Source: DATKEJ01 sp963768715 (GTDB lineage Bacteria; Bacteroidota; Rhodothermia; Rhodothermales; DATKEJ01). From it: 64,000 nucleotides of DNA. The notes under the pieces are model-generated. The model was not told where the DNA came from. It saw only the letters and a program-made list of their open reading frames with translations, and did no database searches. Location: positions 434,001-498,000 of the forward strand of contig CAVYJC010000011.1 of NCBI GenBank assembly GCA_963768715.1, given 5' to 3'. Positions within the stretch are counted from its first letter, which is position 1; each line of letters starts with the position of its first letter. The position numbers and the translations under genes were made by a program. Shown one piece after another: positions 17,864-26,748 of the stretch.

Positions 17864-19204
17864 ATGATACTTAGACAAGTTCTGTGGGTGGCTATTCTCA
17901 TGCTCGCGCACGGGTTAGCGGAGGCTCAGCCCGGTACCTGGACGCTGCTCCCGAATTCACCGCTTCCCGCTCAGAACCTTCGGCACGAGGACATGTCGTT
18001 CCCGAGTCCGGACCGGGGATACGTCGTCAATTTCAACGGCGAGCTGCACCGGACGCTCGACGGGGGTGAGACGTGGGAAAAGCTCCATACAGCGAAAACG
18101 TTTACCGAGCAGCCGGTTCGATTCCGAAGTGTCGGGTTCGCGACGGAGGACAAGGGATGGATCGGGGCACTGACGGAAGGATATGTTCTCTGGCAAACGG
18201 ATGATGGCGGCGTTACCCTCAGGAATCTGACAGCGCGTTTGCCATCGGGCGGAGATCTCGGAATTTGTGGATTGTGGGTTGTCGATGAGAATGTGGTCTA
18301 CGGTGTCGGCCGATACTACGGGCCCGCAAGGTTGTACATGACGAAGGACGGTGGATTGACCTGGACCGTCAAGAACATGGATCAGTACGCCGGGCGGTTA
18401 ATCGACGTCTTCTTCTTCGACGAAATGAACGGCTTCGCGGTTGGAGGTAGCAGCGAGGTCGGTGGACTAAGCCATGCCGTGGTGCTTCGCACGCGAGACG
18501 GCGGAGCTACATGGGAAGTCAAGCACGTCTCAGAGAATACCGGCGAATGGGGATGGAAGATCTCCTTCCCCTCTCCCGATGTTGGCTACGTGTCGGTCGA
18601 GCGATATCCGGTCGGCGTGGCCAGAGTGTTGAAGACCGGAGACGGAGGCGAGACCTGGTCGGAAAGCGTAATTCCGGGGAGCCGACCCCTTCAGGGTATT
18701 GGATTCATCACAAAGTGGCAGGGTTGGGCGAGCGGCAGAGGAACAACATCCAGAACGCTCGACGGAGGTGTAACCTGGCAGGTGGACGAGACAGATCTCG
18801 ACCCGGTAATCAATCGGTTTCGGATGCTTGGCGACACCCTGGGATACGCATTAGGGAGCCGGGTCTACAAGTACCTTGGAACCACGCAGGTCAACGCTGA
18901 GACGATTGAGGTTCCCGAGACGCAAAGGCTCCTGGGACAAAACTATCCCAATCCATTCTACCCTCTCACAACATTCGAGTACGAAATCCTGCAATCGGAA
19001 TATGTCGAAATCGCGGTCTATGATCTGCTCGGACGACGGGTGAAGCTCCTGGTCAGTCAGAAGCAGACGGCTGGGGCACACCGTGCGATGTGGGATGGCA
19101 GCGATGAAACCGGCCGTCGTGTGACGCCGGGTTTTTACCTGTATTCGCTGCATACCGGAGGGCACGTAGAGACGAGGAAGATGGTGCTCCTCGCATCCCC
19201 CTAG
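17864..19204 (+). CDS. secreted Asp-box/YCF48-like beta-propeller with T9SS sorting domain
   Basis: From the ATG at 17864 the protein is 446 residues; an upstream in-frame codon at 17810 would only lengthen the leader. A signal peptide (VLWVAILMLAHGLAEAQ) is followed by at least six Asp-box repeats such as RTLDGGETWEKL, MTKDGGLTWTVKN, RTRDGGATWEVKH, KTGDGGETWSES and RTLDGGVTWQVDE, which build a beta-propeller like YCF48/HCF136 or sialidase-type folds. The last ~80 residues are a T9SS type A sorting domain (NYPNPFYPLTTFEYEI, YDLLGRRVKLLV, GFYLYSLHTGG). It is probably surface-anchored. No catalytic sialidase residues were identified, so no enzyme function is claimed. Confidence 0.87.
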   Translation: MILRQVLWVAILMLAHGLAEAQPGTWTLLPNSPLPAQNLRHEDMSFPSPDRGYVVNFNGELHRTLDGGETWEKLHTAKTFTEQPVRFRSVGFATEDKGWIGALTEGYVLWQTDDGGVTLRNLTARLPSGGDLGICGLWVVDENVVYGVGRYYGPARLYMTKDGGLTWTVKNMDQYAGRLIDVFFFDEMNGFAVGGSSEVGGLSHAVVLRTRDGGATWEVKHVSENTGEWGWKISFPSPDVGYVSVERYPVGVARVLKTGDGGETWSESVIPGSRPLQGIGFITKWQGWASGRGTTSRTLDGGVTWQVDETDLDPVINRFRMLGDTLGYALGSRVYKYLGTTQVNAETIEVPETQRLLGQNYPNPFYPLTTFEYEILQSEYVEIAVYDLLGRRVKLLVSQKQTAGAHRAMWDGSDETGRRVTPGFYLYSLHTGGHVETRKMVLLASP

Positions 19205-20698
19205 CTACACTTCCTCGGATTTGCTCATTTCCTGATGCATCGACTGTCCGATCTCCGCCACGATTTCGGGCAAGGCATCAACGTCCGCAGCCGTCGTTCG
19301 GAAATTGACGATACAGGCTCTCAAAACATAGACGCCACGGACCCGGGCGTGTGAAACGAATGCGCGACCGCCCGCCTGTAATTCGTGAAGGATGCGTCCA
19401 TTGAGATCATCGAGATACTGGCCATTCGTGACGGGGTCGATCCCTGCCGGGACGTAGCGAAACGTCGTGATGCTCAGGCATTGAGACGTAACCTCGAAAT
19501 CGGATCGCTCCTCAAGCTGCTGAGCCATCCGTCTCGAGAGCTCTACATCCTCCGAGATCGACCGTACGATGCCCGCTTTCCCGGCTGCCTTCAAACCCAA
19601 CCAGACCTTCAGTGCACGGAATCCTCTCGAGTTCTGCATGCCTCGATCAACGAAATGGACCGGCTGGTCGTCTGCAACGCCGTCCTTATTCAGGTAGAAC
19701 GCCTTGTGGCTGAATGCGCGCTCCAGGTCGGCCGGATTCCTCACGAGTGCGCAGCCGGCCTCGAGTGGAGCATAGAGCCACTTGTGAGGATCCACGGCAA
19801 TAGAATCCGCTCTTCGGAATGCGCGAAAGTCGTCTGCGGCATCGGGCAACGCGGCGGCAAAGGCGCCGTATGCTCCATCGACATGAAACCAGAGGTTGCG
19901 TCGGTCGCACAGATTGGCAACTTCGATCAGGGGATCGATGGTTCCTGTGGATACCGTTCCGGCCGTTCCCACGACGATGGCAGGCAGATATCCGGCGGCC
20001 AGATCAGACGAGATGCATTCGTCCAATTTGTCGACTCGCATCTTCAGGTCGTCGTCGACCTCGATCCACCTGAGGTTGTCGGATCCCAATCCAAAAAGAT
20101 CGAAGGCCTTGTCGACCCACGTATGGGCTTCCGTCGAGACGTATGCTATAAGCTTGGGACCTCCGTGCGAACCTGTCCGCTGAATCTCCCAGGCCGCTTT
20201 TGCCCGCCGAGCGGCGAGAAAACAGACGAAGTTGGCCATATTCCCTCCCGAGACCAGAATGCCGCCGCAATCCGTTGGGAAGTCGATCAGTTCGGCAATC
20301 CACCGGATAGTCTGAAGCTCGATCTCGGATGCCATGGGTGACAGCGACCACAGGCCAACGTTGGAGTTCACGGCCGAGGCGATCAGATCGCCCAAGACGC
20401 CAACAGGATCAGCCGACGAGGTGATGTAGCCCCAGAAACGCGGATGGCCGTTGTGCAGTGAATGGTGGATCATCTTCTCAGCAGTATCCCGCAACAGTGC
20501 ACCGGCGTCAGAGGAATCGGGGGGAAGATCGCTCGGCTGAAGCAACGCCCGTATGTCCGCCTGTCGCTCATTCCCCGTTACGAGCCCATCATTGATGCTG
20601 CCGAAGAAGTCAGCGAGGATGTCGATAAGGTCGTGGCCGATCCGACGGAATTCTTCAGGGTGTAGCCCCCCCGGTTCTGAGCGCAAATGTTGCCCCAT
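19205..20698 (-). CDS. PLP-dependent aromatic-L-amino-acid/group II decarboxylase family
   Basis: This cytoplasmic PLP enzyme of 497 residues has the complete group II decarboxylase pattern: HPRFWGYITSSADPVGVLGD at the N-terminus, His192 in STEAHTWVDKA stacking on PLP, Asp274 in HVDGAYGAFAA, and Lys306 in DPHKWLYAP forming the Schiff base. Aromatic amino acids (Tyr, Trp, Dopa) are the commonest substrates, but glutamate- or diaminobutyrate-type activity is possible. Its stop directly abuts the end of the convergent propeller gene. It starts 33 bases after the M23 peptidase gene in the same direction. Confidence 0.93.
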   Translation of the reverse strand: MGQHLRSEPGGLHPEEFRRIGHDLIDILADFFGSINDGLVTGNERQADIRALLQPSDLPPDSSDAGALLRDTAEKMIHHSLHNGHPRFWGYITSSADPVGVLGDLIASAVNSNVGLWSLSPMASEIELQTIRWIAELIDFPTDCGGILVSGGNMANFVCFLAARRAKAAWEIQRTGSHGGPKLIAYVSTEAHTWVDKAFDLFGLGSDNLRWIEVDDDLKMRVDKLDECISSDLAAGYLPAIVVGTAGTVSTGTIDPLIEVANLCDRRNLWFHVDGAYGAFAAALPDAADDFRAFRRADSIAVDPHKWLYAPLEAGCALVRNPADLERAFSHKAFYLNKDGVADDQPVHFVDRGMQNSRGFRALKVWLGLKAAGKAGIVRSISEDVELSRRMAQQLEERSDFEVTSQCLSITTFRYVPAGIDPVTNGQYLDDLNGRILHELQAGGRAFVSHARVRGVYVLRACIVNFRTTAADVDALPEIVAEIGQSMHQEMSKSEEV

Positions 20699-20731
20699 AG
20701 TGTGATTATCGAATTTTGGAAGTGGTGCGGA

Positions 20732-22450
20732 TTAAGGTGCCAGAACGAGGGTCGTAGACTGAGAGAAGCTGGCACCACTTGCGCTTACAAAATAGATCCC
20801 GGGTGCCAACCCTTCCAGGATGATCGGAACGACGTGCCGGCCCGGTGCATACGTGACACTCTTGGGCGGCCGTACCCTCCTTCCCAGAGAATCAAATAGC
20901 TCGAGCTGGATCGTATCTCGTGACTCAAGGCTGAATGTGACGCTCGCGTTCGATCGCGTTGGATTCGGAAACAGCCGCATCTCAGACACCTTGGCAGATG
21001 GCAGCGGATCTCGCTGAATGCCTACTGGAATCGGATCGAGGGGGCGACTCGGATCGACGAGGTGATACCGCATGGTATCCGTACGCCCGTCGTGGTCCTC
21101 TGCGATGGCGTTGAAGAACAAAGATCGGTACTCCTGCGTCGAGGCTGTCTCGATTGTCACGATCGAGTCGGTAAGTGTAACGAAGCCGGGGGCTCCGTCG
21201 AGTCGAAAGGTGACCGGTTCACCGAGCTTCGATACGCGCAGTGTGTCGCGAATGACCTCCCCCTCCAGGCGGAATGAACGGCCGGCAATGGGCCGGAATC
21301 TCGGCGGGAAGACGGTTTCCTTCGAAAATGGTATCGCCAGTCTCGCGAGCTTGCGTCTCCCCTCCGTCACGGTGGCCCACCACTCCCCTGCATCGGATTC
21401 CGACAGGTCGCCAAGATTCCAGTACCATGAATGGAAGGCATACCTGGACTTCTCACTGAGCACATAATTGAACTCGCCAAACAAACTCGAGTCGGGTTTA
21501 TAAAGGCTAACCGTGTAGGCCTCGTCCTCCTGACCCTGCAGGAGGAACCACACACCCAATTGCGGCTCATCCAGACCAAACGTTAGCGGCTCAGGCAAGC
21601 GTTCCTTGAGCGCACGGTCCGTCACAACGTGAAAGTCGCCTCCTGCCCCATCCCTCGTCGTAAAACCGATTTCGTATATCCGCAGGCTGTCGTATCCCAC
21701 ATACTCGGCTTGCTCCTTCCACATGCTCGGCCGCGGATTAAACGTCCCGTTCCATGGGTCCCGAACGACTGCCATGTTTCCCGAGTTCTCCTGAACCTCG
21801 AAGTGCAGATGGGCGTCTGTCGAGTAGCCCGAGCTTCCAACAAAGGCCAGGAACTGACCCGTTTCTACGTGCTCTCCGGGTTCGACGGCAATCGAGTTCA
21901 TGCGAGGGTGCCAGTAGTAGCTCACGACCCCCTCGTCGTGCTGAATCCATATGCCGTTACCGCTGTCGGGATAAGGGGGTCCGATGTTGCGATCGGGATG
22001 ATGATAGATCGTTCCCAAAACAGTGCCCGACGCGGCTGCGATGATGGGAACGCCGCGATCCATCGCACGAAACGAAAAGAGGGTCGCGTCGGTCCCCCGA
22101 TGACCGTTGTACGAATGCGGCTCGCCCATATAGTCGCGAACGAGATTCGTGGGCTCGTTGTCCACGTAGTTCACCAGAACGGTGCCGTCGTGAATGGGGC
22201 GGCGCAGCGGCCACGAGAATCCTTCGAATGCGTGATCTCGCAACGTTGGGCCCTCGTATCCCCTTTCCTCGACCAAACAACTGGCACACGTAACGTCTTC
22301 GCCCCCAACCGACACGCGAGCAACCCCTGGTGAGGATGGCTGCGCCCCGGCGCAGGTTGCCGCCGCAAGGACGAGCAGAACCACTGCCGGCCCAGGTTTC
22401 ACCCGAAACCGAAATCTCCTAATACCGTAACCGAATGGGTTTTCCGCCAA
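20732..22450 (-). CDS. M23-family metallopeptidase with T9SS sorting domain
   Basis: The 572-residue secreted peptidoglycan endopeptidase has a signal peptide (VVLLVLAAATCAGAQ). The LytM/M23 core spans about residues 110-225: GHRGTD supplies His117 and Asp121, YYWHPRMNSIAVEPGEHVE follows, and the DAHLHFEVQEN motif supplies the catalytic His214 and ligand His216. The middle is beta-rich. The last ~80 residues are a T9SS sorting domain (LFPNPTRSNASVTFSL, LFDSLGRRVR, GIYFVSASG). Such enzymes cleave peptide cross-links in cell walls. Surface display rather than periplasmic location suggests action on foreign wall material, which is an inference. It probably heads an operon with the PLP decarboxylase. 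Confidence 0.91.
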   Translation of the reverse strand: MAENPFGYGIRRFRFRVKPGPAVVLLVLAAATCAGAQPSSPGVARVSVGGEDVTCASCLVEERGYEGPTLRDHAFEGFSWPLRRPIHDGTVLVNYVDNEPTNLVRDYMGEPHSYNGHRGTDATLFSFRAMDRGVPIIAAASGTVLGTIYHHPDRNIGPPYPDSGNGIWIQHDEGVVSYYWHPRMNSIAVEPGEHVETGQFLAFVGSSGYSTDAHLHFEVQENSGNMAVVRDPWNGTFNPRPSMWKEQAEYVGYDSLRIYEIGFTTRDGAGGDFHVVTDRALKERLPEPLTFGLDEPQLGVWFLLQGQEDEAYTVSLYKPDSSLFGEFNYVLSEKSRYAFHSWYWNLGDLSESDAGEWWATVTEGRRKLARLAIPFSKETVFPPRFRPIAGRSFRLEGEVIRDTLRVSKLGEPVTFRLDGAPGFVTLTDSIVTIETASTQEYRSLFFNAIAEDHDGRTDTMRYHLVDPSRPLDPIPVGIQRDPLPSAKVSEMRLFPNPTRSNASVTFSLESRDTIQLELFDSLGRRVRPPKSVTYAPGRHVVPIILEGLAPGIYFVSASGASFSQSTTLVLAP

Positions 22451-22513
22451 ACGTCGAACCGATAGCGTTCAAGCCTGCACCGAACTGATACGAGACTAAA
22501 ATCCAACTCCGCC

Positions 22514-23233
22514 ATGAGAATCGCCATTGCTTTTCTAATCGCCTTGCTGCCGATAACAGCATCCGTCGCCCAAGTGACCGAGTCGTCGCATTCTCACGAG
22601 TCGATGGGCAAGACCGACGGACGCCCAGATCCCGCAATGCCACAGGGAGAAAACCTGCAGCGACCTGAAGGATGGGTGGTGCGTCTCGACAAGCCGGATC
22701 CTGCCGCCAAGATCGGAGCGGGAGATGATGCGGATATCTTTTTCGTCAACATGACGCCTGGGTGGCACATCACGACTCACAAGAGCGCCATCTTCTATCA
22801 TCCTGCGAGCACGGCAGAAGGATCCTTCACGGCAAAGGCGTCGATCTATCTGTTTGATCCCGGAACGCGCGACCGCGAAGCCTTCGGTCTCTTCGTCGGC
22901 GGCAAGAATCTCGATGGGGACATGCAGGAGTACACGTACTTCCTGTTGCGAAACACCGGGGACTTCCTGATCAAGCGGCGAATCGGGTCTGAGACAAGCG
23001 TTGTATCAGATTGGACGCATACGGATGCCATGAAAGTCCATCCGCACGACAGCACCGACTCGGTATTGAACACGCTGGCAATTCGCGCGGGCGACGAGTC
23101 GGTTCACTTCCTTGTCAATGGAACCGAGGTCGCACGTCTTCCACGCTCAAAAGCCTATGTGGACGGCGTCGTCGGTCTCCGAGTGAATCATGGTCTGAAC
23201 CTGCACGTTTCGGATCTGTCCGTCGATATGTAG
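22514..23233 (+). CDS. exported protein of unknown function (lectin-like/DUF1080-like fold suspected)
   Basis: The 239-residue protein has a signal peptide (IAIAFLIALLPITASVAQ) followed by a short His/Ser-rich stretch (ESSHSHESMGK). The body has alternating beta pattern with GSFTAKASIYLFDPGTRD, EAFGLFVGGKNLDGD and LAIRAGDESVHFLVNGTEVA, which resembles concanavalin-like sandwich domains found in glycoside-processing DUF1080 proteins. No sorting domain and no lipobox were seen, so it is presumably periplasmic or secreted. It is divergent from the M23 peptidase gene and converges on the PGRP amidase gene. I do not recognise a specific function. Confidence 0.8.
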   Translation: MRIAIAFLIALLPITASVAQVTESSHSHESMGKTDGRPDPAMPQGENLQRPEGWVVRLDKPDPAAKIGAGDDADIFFVNMTPGWHITTHKSAIFYHPASTAEGSFTAKASIYLFDPGTRDREAFGLFVGGKNLDGDMQEYTYFLLRNTGDFLIKRRIGSETSVVSDWTHTDAMKVHPHDSTDSVLNTLAIRAGDESVHFLVNGTEVARLPRSKAYVDGVVGLRVNHGLNLHVSDLSVDM

Positions 23234-23238
23234 GACTC

Positions 23239-24954
23239 TTAGCGTGCGAGAACCAGTGAGCCGCTCTCGTCGAAAACCACACCCGAGAAGCCCTCGACCA
23301 TGATTCGGTAGAAGTAATGTCCTGAAGGCAGGTCGTCGGCCTGGAAGTGGGCAGTGTACCACCGCCCCTTTTCCAGGAAGGAGTCCTCCAGCACGTCTAC
23401 AAGGCGGCCCGAAGCGTCAAACACCTTCAGGCTGACGAAACCGTCCTGTGCGAGATAGTAGCGAATCGTCGTTGCATCCGAGAAGGGGTTCGGGAAGCTG
23501 TTCGAAAGCTTGAACTGCTCAGGATTCTCAATATCGACTCGTATGGACGCCAATTCCTGCGAACGCCCGTCGGAATTACTTGCAGTCAGAACGTATCGAA
23601 CCTCTCCGGTCGTGGGGACCTCGTCGTCCGTCAGCGTCATATCCTGTGCCGATTCGCCTGAAAACAACACGGTTCGGCCATCCGGTGTGACTCGTTCGAT
23701 TGTAAATCCGGTGATTCCGCGATCAGTCAAGAATTGCCAGTCGAGGTTGACAACCCCGTCGGGGTTGACGGTGGCGTTGAGGCTCGCAGTCCCCACGGGA
23801 CGATTTCCAGTGACCAGCAGATCGGCGACCCGTTTCCGGATTTGAGGAAGGAGTTTGTAGTTATTGTCGCCGGGGCAAGCCGTGCTCGAATAGTCACGGT
23901 GGCCGCGGATGATCGAGGGAGTGACACCGTAGGTCTCGCTCAGGAACGCAAACAGGGTAACGAGACTGTCGAGTGCGGCAGGCGACAGCATGTCACGACA
24001 GCCGCTTCCCTCGGGAGGATGATAACAACCGAGCACCGAAACGCCGATGTTTCCCGTATTGGATCCCCCGACGTGCGCTCCGAGGGCAAGCGGAGGTCCG
24101 TCTTTGAACTTAATTGATTCGTCGAGGAATGGCCTGCCCTGATACACACGGCCCGATTGGTCCAGGATAAAATGGTAGCCAATGTCCGACCAGCCGCGAC
24201 CGTTCTGATGGAAATCCTGGATTGCCTTTACCTGCGCGAGCCCCTCTGCGAGCGTATATGCTCCGCAGCACGCGGCGTGGTGGAACGTCATGCGGTCGTA
24301 ACTGGGCCGCGCCAACGGAACGGGCGTGCCGATAAAGTTGGCGGCGCCCCATTCTCTCCTGGTGTGCAGGCGAGGTGGGATGATCCTCCCGGTCACGTTT
24401 CCCTTCTTGTAAAGCGCCTGCGGCGATGCCTGAACCTGCTGATCCTCGTCGCTGCGGGTATCAAAAATACCGGCGCTCAGAATCTCAACGTCCGTGTCGG
24501 CCGGCCCCACCGCCACCTCGAATCCACCCTGGGTCACGACGACATCCCCATGATACGCGGCAAAGAACAGCGGGCTCGCTTTGTCATGGAGGATCACCAT
24601 GGGCCGCCACTCGCCGGGCGAAGATGATGTTCGAAAGCGAACCCATGCACGCGGTTCGTCTGAATCGGACCGGGCGCGGAACACAACGCCATTGAATGGT
24701 GAGGCAACGGAAGTCACCCCGAAAATCTGGGCATCCGTTTTCGATACGGTCGATGTACCATTGCTAGCTAATGTGACCGGCTCGTCGGAATAATCACCGA
24801 GATCCTGACCATAGGACGCCACCGCACCAAAGAACTGCAGCAGAGCCGCCAGAGCCATGACGAAACCAAATCGCAGGTTTCCCGCGCACCAACGGCCGTG
24901 GGAAATCGCGCCCCCGGATACGGTCCATCTTTTCATGACTTCAAGAGCCGGCAT
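23239..24954 (-). CDS. N-acetylmuramoyl-L-alanine amidase (PGRP-type) with T9SS sorting domain
   Basis: The 571-residue secreted zinc amidase cleaves the bond between muramic acid and the stem peptide. Its PGRP/Amidase_2 domain (about 195-375) has the zinc site YDRMTFHHAACCGAYT (His225/226), the catalytic Tyr in GWSDIGYHFILDQSGRVYQG (Tyr260), His352 and Cys360 in GHRDYSSTACPG; Cys rather than Ser at the last position marks an active enzyme. A fibronectin-like domain follows, then a T9SS sorting domain (FPNPFSDATTIRYYL, VFDASGRLVDVL, GHYFYRIMVEG). The signal peptide lies near MALAALLQFFGAVASYGQ; starts at residues 1, 7 or 33 are all possible. Its end is 6 bases from the unknown exported gene. 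Confidence 0.91.
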   Translation of the reverse strand: MPALEVMKRWTVSGGAISHGRWCAGNLRFGFVMALAALLQFFGAVASYGQDLGDYSDEPVTLASNGTSTVSKTDAQIFGVTSVASPFNGVVFRARSDSDEPRAWVRFRTSSSPGEWRPMVILHDKASPLFFAAYHGDVVVTQGGFEVAVGPADTDVEILSAGIFDTRSDEDQQVQASPQALYKKGNVTGRIIPPRLHTRREWGAANFIGTPVPLARPSYDRMTFHHAACCGAYTLAEGLAQVKAIQDFHQNGRGWSDIGYHFILDQSGRVYQGRPFLDESIKFKDGPPLALGAHVGGSNTGNIGVSVLGCYHPPEGSGCRDMLSPAALDSLVTLFAFLSETYGVTPSIIRGHRDYSSTACPGDNNYKLLPQIRKRVADLLVTGNRPVGTASLNATVNPDGVVNLDWQFLTDRGITGFTIERVTPDGRTVLFSGESAQDMTLTDDEVPTTGEVRYVLTASNSDGRSQELASIRVDIENPEQFKLSNSFPNPFSDATTIRYYLAQDGFVSLKVFDASGRLVDVLEDSFLEKGRWYTAHFQADDLPSGHYFYRIMVEGFSGVVFDESGSLVLAR

Positions 24955-25016
24955 AACGACGAAAGGATGTTGTTTTCATTCAGCAAAGAAAAGGCAGGTC
25001 GGGCCCGGCCGGTATG

Positions 25017-25034
25017 AAATATCGGACGATATTT
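25017..25034. repeat. perfect inverted repeat AAATATCG-GA-CGATATTT
   Basis: Two 8-base arms (25017-25024 and 25027-25034) are exact reverse complements separated by two bases. The site lies 63 bases upstream of the amidase gene and about 350 bases before the CapK-like gene, a fitting place for a dimeric repressor operator. No regulator gene is adjacent, so the role is inferred. Confidence 0.5.
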
Positions 25035-25372
25035 GCGCATGGGTAACAAACGGCCGATGTGTTTGTTCGTGATGGTGCGAGAAAAGCTGACCACGGCAGA
25101 GGGGTATGGACTCGCTGACGATGCGCGAATGGGTTTGTTGCTTGTGATCGCGATTTGAGGTAAGCTCGCGAATTACGGATGGGGGTATTCACACGTGATT
25201 AGCAATAGCCAGCCCAGGCGCACCCAACCGGAGAGAGAAAACATCCACAGAGTTTGCTCCTCGCCTCCGATCGAATTTTGTCCGTGACGGTTCAGAACGT
25301 GCCAATCGATGGCTTGTCAACGAGATTCCGGGAACATCTCACCGGCTAATCTAATAATGTCGACAAATTAGC

Positions 25373-25386
25373 GCACCGGAGGGTGC
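25373..25386 (+). promoter_or_regulatory. small hairpin containing the ribosome-binding purines of the CapK-like gene
   Basis: GCACC (25373-25377) and GGTGC (25382-25386) can pair across GGAG, with the start codon at 25388. The GGAGGG purine run therefore lies in the loop and stem. This could modulate translation initiation, but a 5-bp stem is weak. Confidence 0.35.
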
Positions 25387-25387
25387 T

Positions 25388-26734
25388 ATGATTTTTCGTC
25401 TTCGGGATTTCATTACTCACGTGGCTGCCATAAAGGACGTCCACGATATGCTGGGCGAGTCACAGTATTGGAAGGAGGACGAGCGTCGAGCCTGGATTCA
25501 GGAGCGCCTCGAAAGGGTCCTGGAGCATGCCGTACGCGAAGTCCCCTACTACCGGCAAACCCTCGGACCGTACAGGTCGCGATTCAAGGATATGGTCGAC
25601 CGCCTCGACCTGAGCGAGTTGCCGATCCTGACGAAAGAGGAAATCCGCAACCACTATACCGAACTCCACGCCGACAATAGTCGGGAGTACCATCCCCGAC
25701 CGACCCATACGAGTGGCTCAACCGGGACGCCCACAGAATTCCTGTTGGACCGTGTCTCCAACGTCGTCCACTTCGCTTCGATATGGAGAGTGCTCAACTG
25801 GACCGGTTATCGATTCGGAAATCGGTTCGCGGACCTTACCGGATATCTTCCGAAGGACGGCGGTCTTTTCCAGTTCGACCCACGTCTGAACTGCATCCAT
25901 CTCTCTTCCTTCAATTTCAAGAAAGAGAACATGGAGCTATACGTGGAGAAGCTAGAGAAATTCCACCCCGTCTTGATTAAAGCGTACCCCTCGGCCATCG
26001 ATCTGTTTGTTCGCTGGCTTAAGGAACTTGGACTCAAGGGATACAAGCCGAAGGCAGTCCTGACCTGCGCCGAAACACTCTTGGATCATCAGAAGAAGGT
26101 TGTAGAGGAGGTTCTCGGTTGCCCGGTGTTTGACTTTTACAACCAGAATGAACGGGCCGCGCTGATCAGCACCTGTGAGCAAGGCACATACCACGTTCAC
26201 GAAGAGTATTCTCTCGCAGAATTTGTCGGAGAGGCGAACGCCCCATCGGCGGGCGGTGATATCAAGTCGATCGTTGCAACGACGTTCCACAACTTTGCGA
26301 TGCCGCTGATCCGTTATCAGACAAATGATCTCGCTTCCGTCAACGGCCCACCAACCTGCGCATGCGGACGGACCTACAAGACGGTAGCGAGAATCATCGG
26401 GCGGGTTGAGGACATCGTTGTAACCCCCGACGGACGCCACGTCGGCAGACTCGATGCCGCATTTAAGTACTCACCGGGCATTCGACTGAGTCAGATTGTC
26501 CAAGAAACGCCGAATGAGATAGCCGTCAACATTGTCAAAGCGGAATCGTTCAGTCAACGAGACATCGATACGATCGAGAGCGAGCTGCGCGCACGGCTTG
26601 GAAACGACATTGGTATTCGCTTCGAGTATGTAGACGCGATTCTTCCCGGAGAGAATGGTAAACTGAAATTCGTGATGTCGAAGCCGGGCAGAGCTGCACT
26701 GGCAGGGCTCCATCAGAACGGAAGACCTGCGTGA
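25388..26734 (+). CDS. CapK/phenylacetate-CoA-ligase-like adenylate-forming enzyme
   Basis: The 448-residue protein belongs to the ANL (adenylate-forming) family. The phosphate-binding loop is THTSGSTGTPTEFLLDR (about residue 110-125). Later motifs include FYNQNERAALISTCEQGTYH, PLIRYQTNDLA and the hinge-region CACGRTYKTVARIIGRVEDI; it ends in a small C-terminal lid domain. CapK-like members are encoded in polysaccharide and secondary-metabolite loci and activate carboxylates; classical phenylacetate degradation genes are absent. The asnB gene starts 14 bases downstream, so the two form an operon. Substrate unknown. Confidence 0.87.
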   Translation: MIFRLRDFITHVAAIKDVHDMLGESQYWKEDERRAWIQERLERVLEHAVREVPYYRQTLGPYRSRFKDMVDRLDLSELPILTKEEIRNHYTELHADNSREYHPRPTHTSGSTGTPTEFLLDRVSNVVHFASIWRVLNWTGYRFGNRFADLTGYLPKDGGLFQFDPRLNCIHLSSFNFKKENMELYVEKLEKFHPVLIKAYPSAIDLFVRWLKELGLKGYKPKAVLTCAETLLDHQKKVVEEVLGCPVFDFYNQNERAALISTCEQGTYHVHEEYSLAEFVGEANAPSAGGDIKSIVATTFHNFAMPLIRYQTNDLASVNGPPTCACGRTYKTVARIIGRVEDIVVTPDGRHVGRLDAAFKYSPGIRLSQIVQETPNEIAVNIVKAESFSQRDIDTIESELRARLGNDIGIRFEYVDAILPGENGKLKFVMSKPGRAALAGLHQNGRPA

Positions 26735-26748
26735 GGTGATCAAGGCGC

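Larger units (their letters stand above)
24955..25387. other. intergenic region, 433 bases, between divergent PGRP amidase and CapK-like genes
   Basis: I see no convincing gene here: short open frames on both strands lack family patterns. The region should hold two divergent promoters, but no strong consensus boxes were found. It does contain a perfect 8-bp inverted repeat (25017-25034) and a small hairpin that overlaps the ribosome-binding purines ahead of the CapK-like start (25373-25386), both listed separately. Confidence 0.6.

Noticed and set aside
19385..20341. A 318-codon plus-strand frame opposite the PLP decarboxylase
   Set aside because: No family pattern; the minus strand has the full decarboxylase signature.
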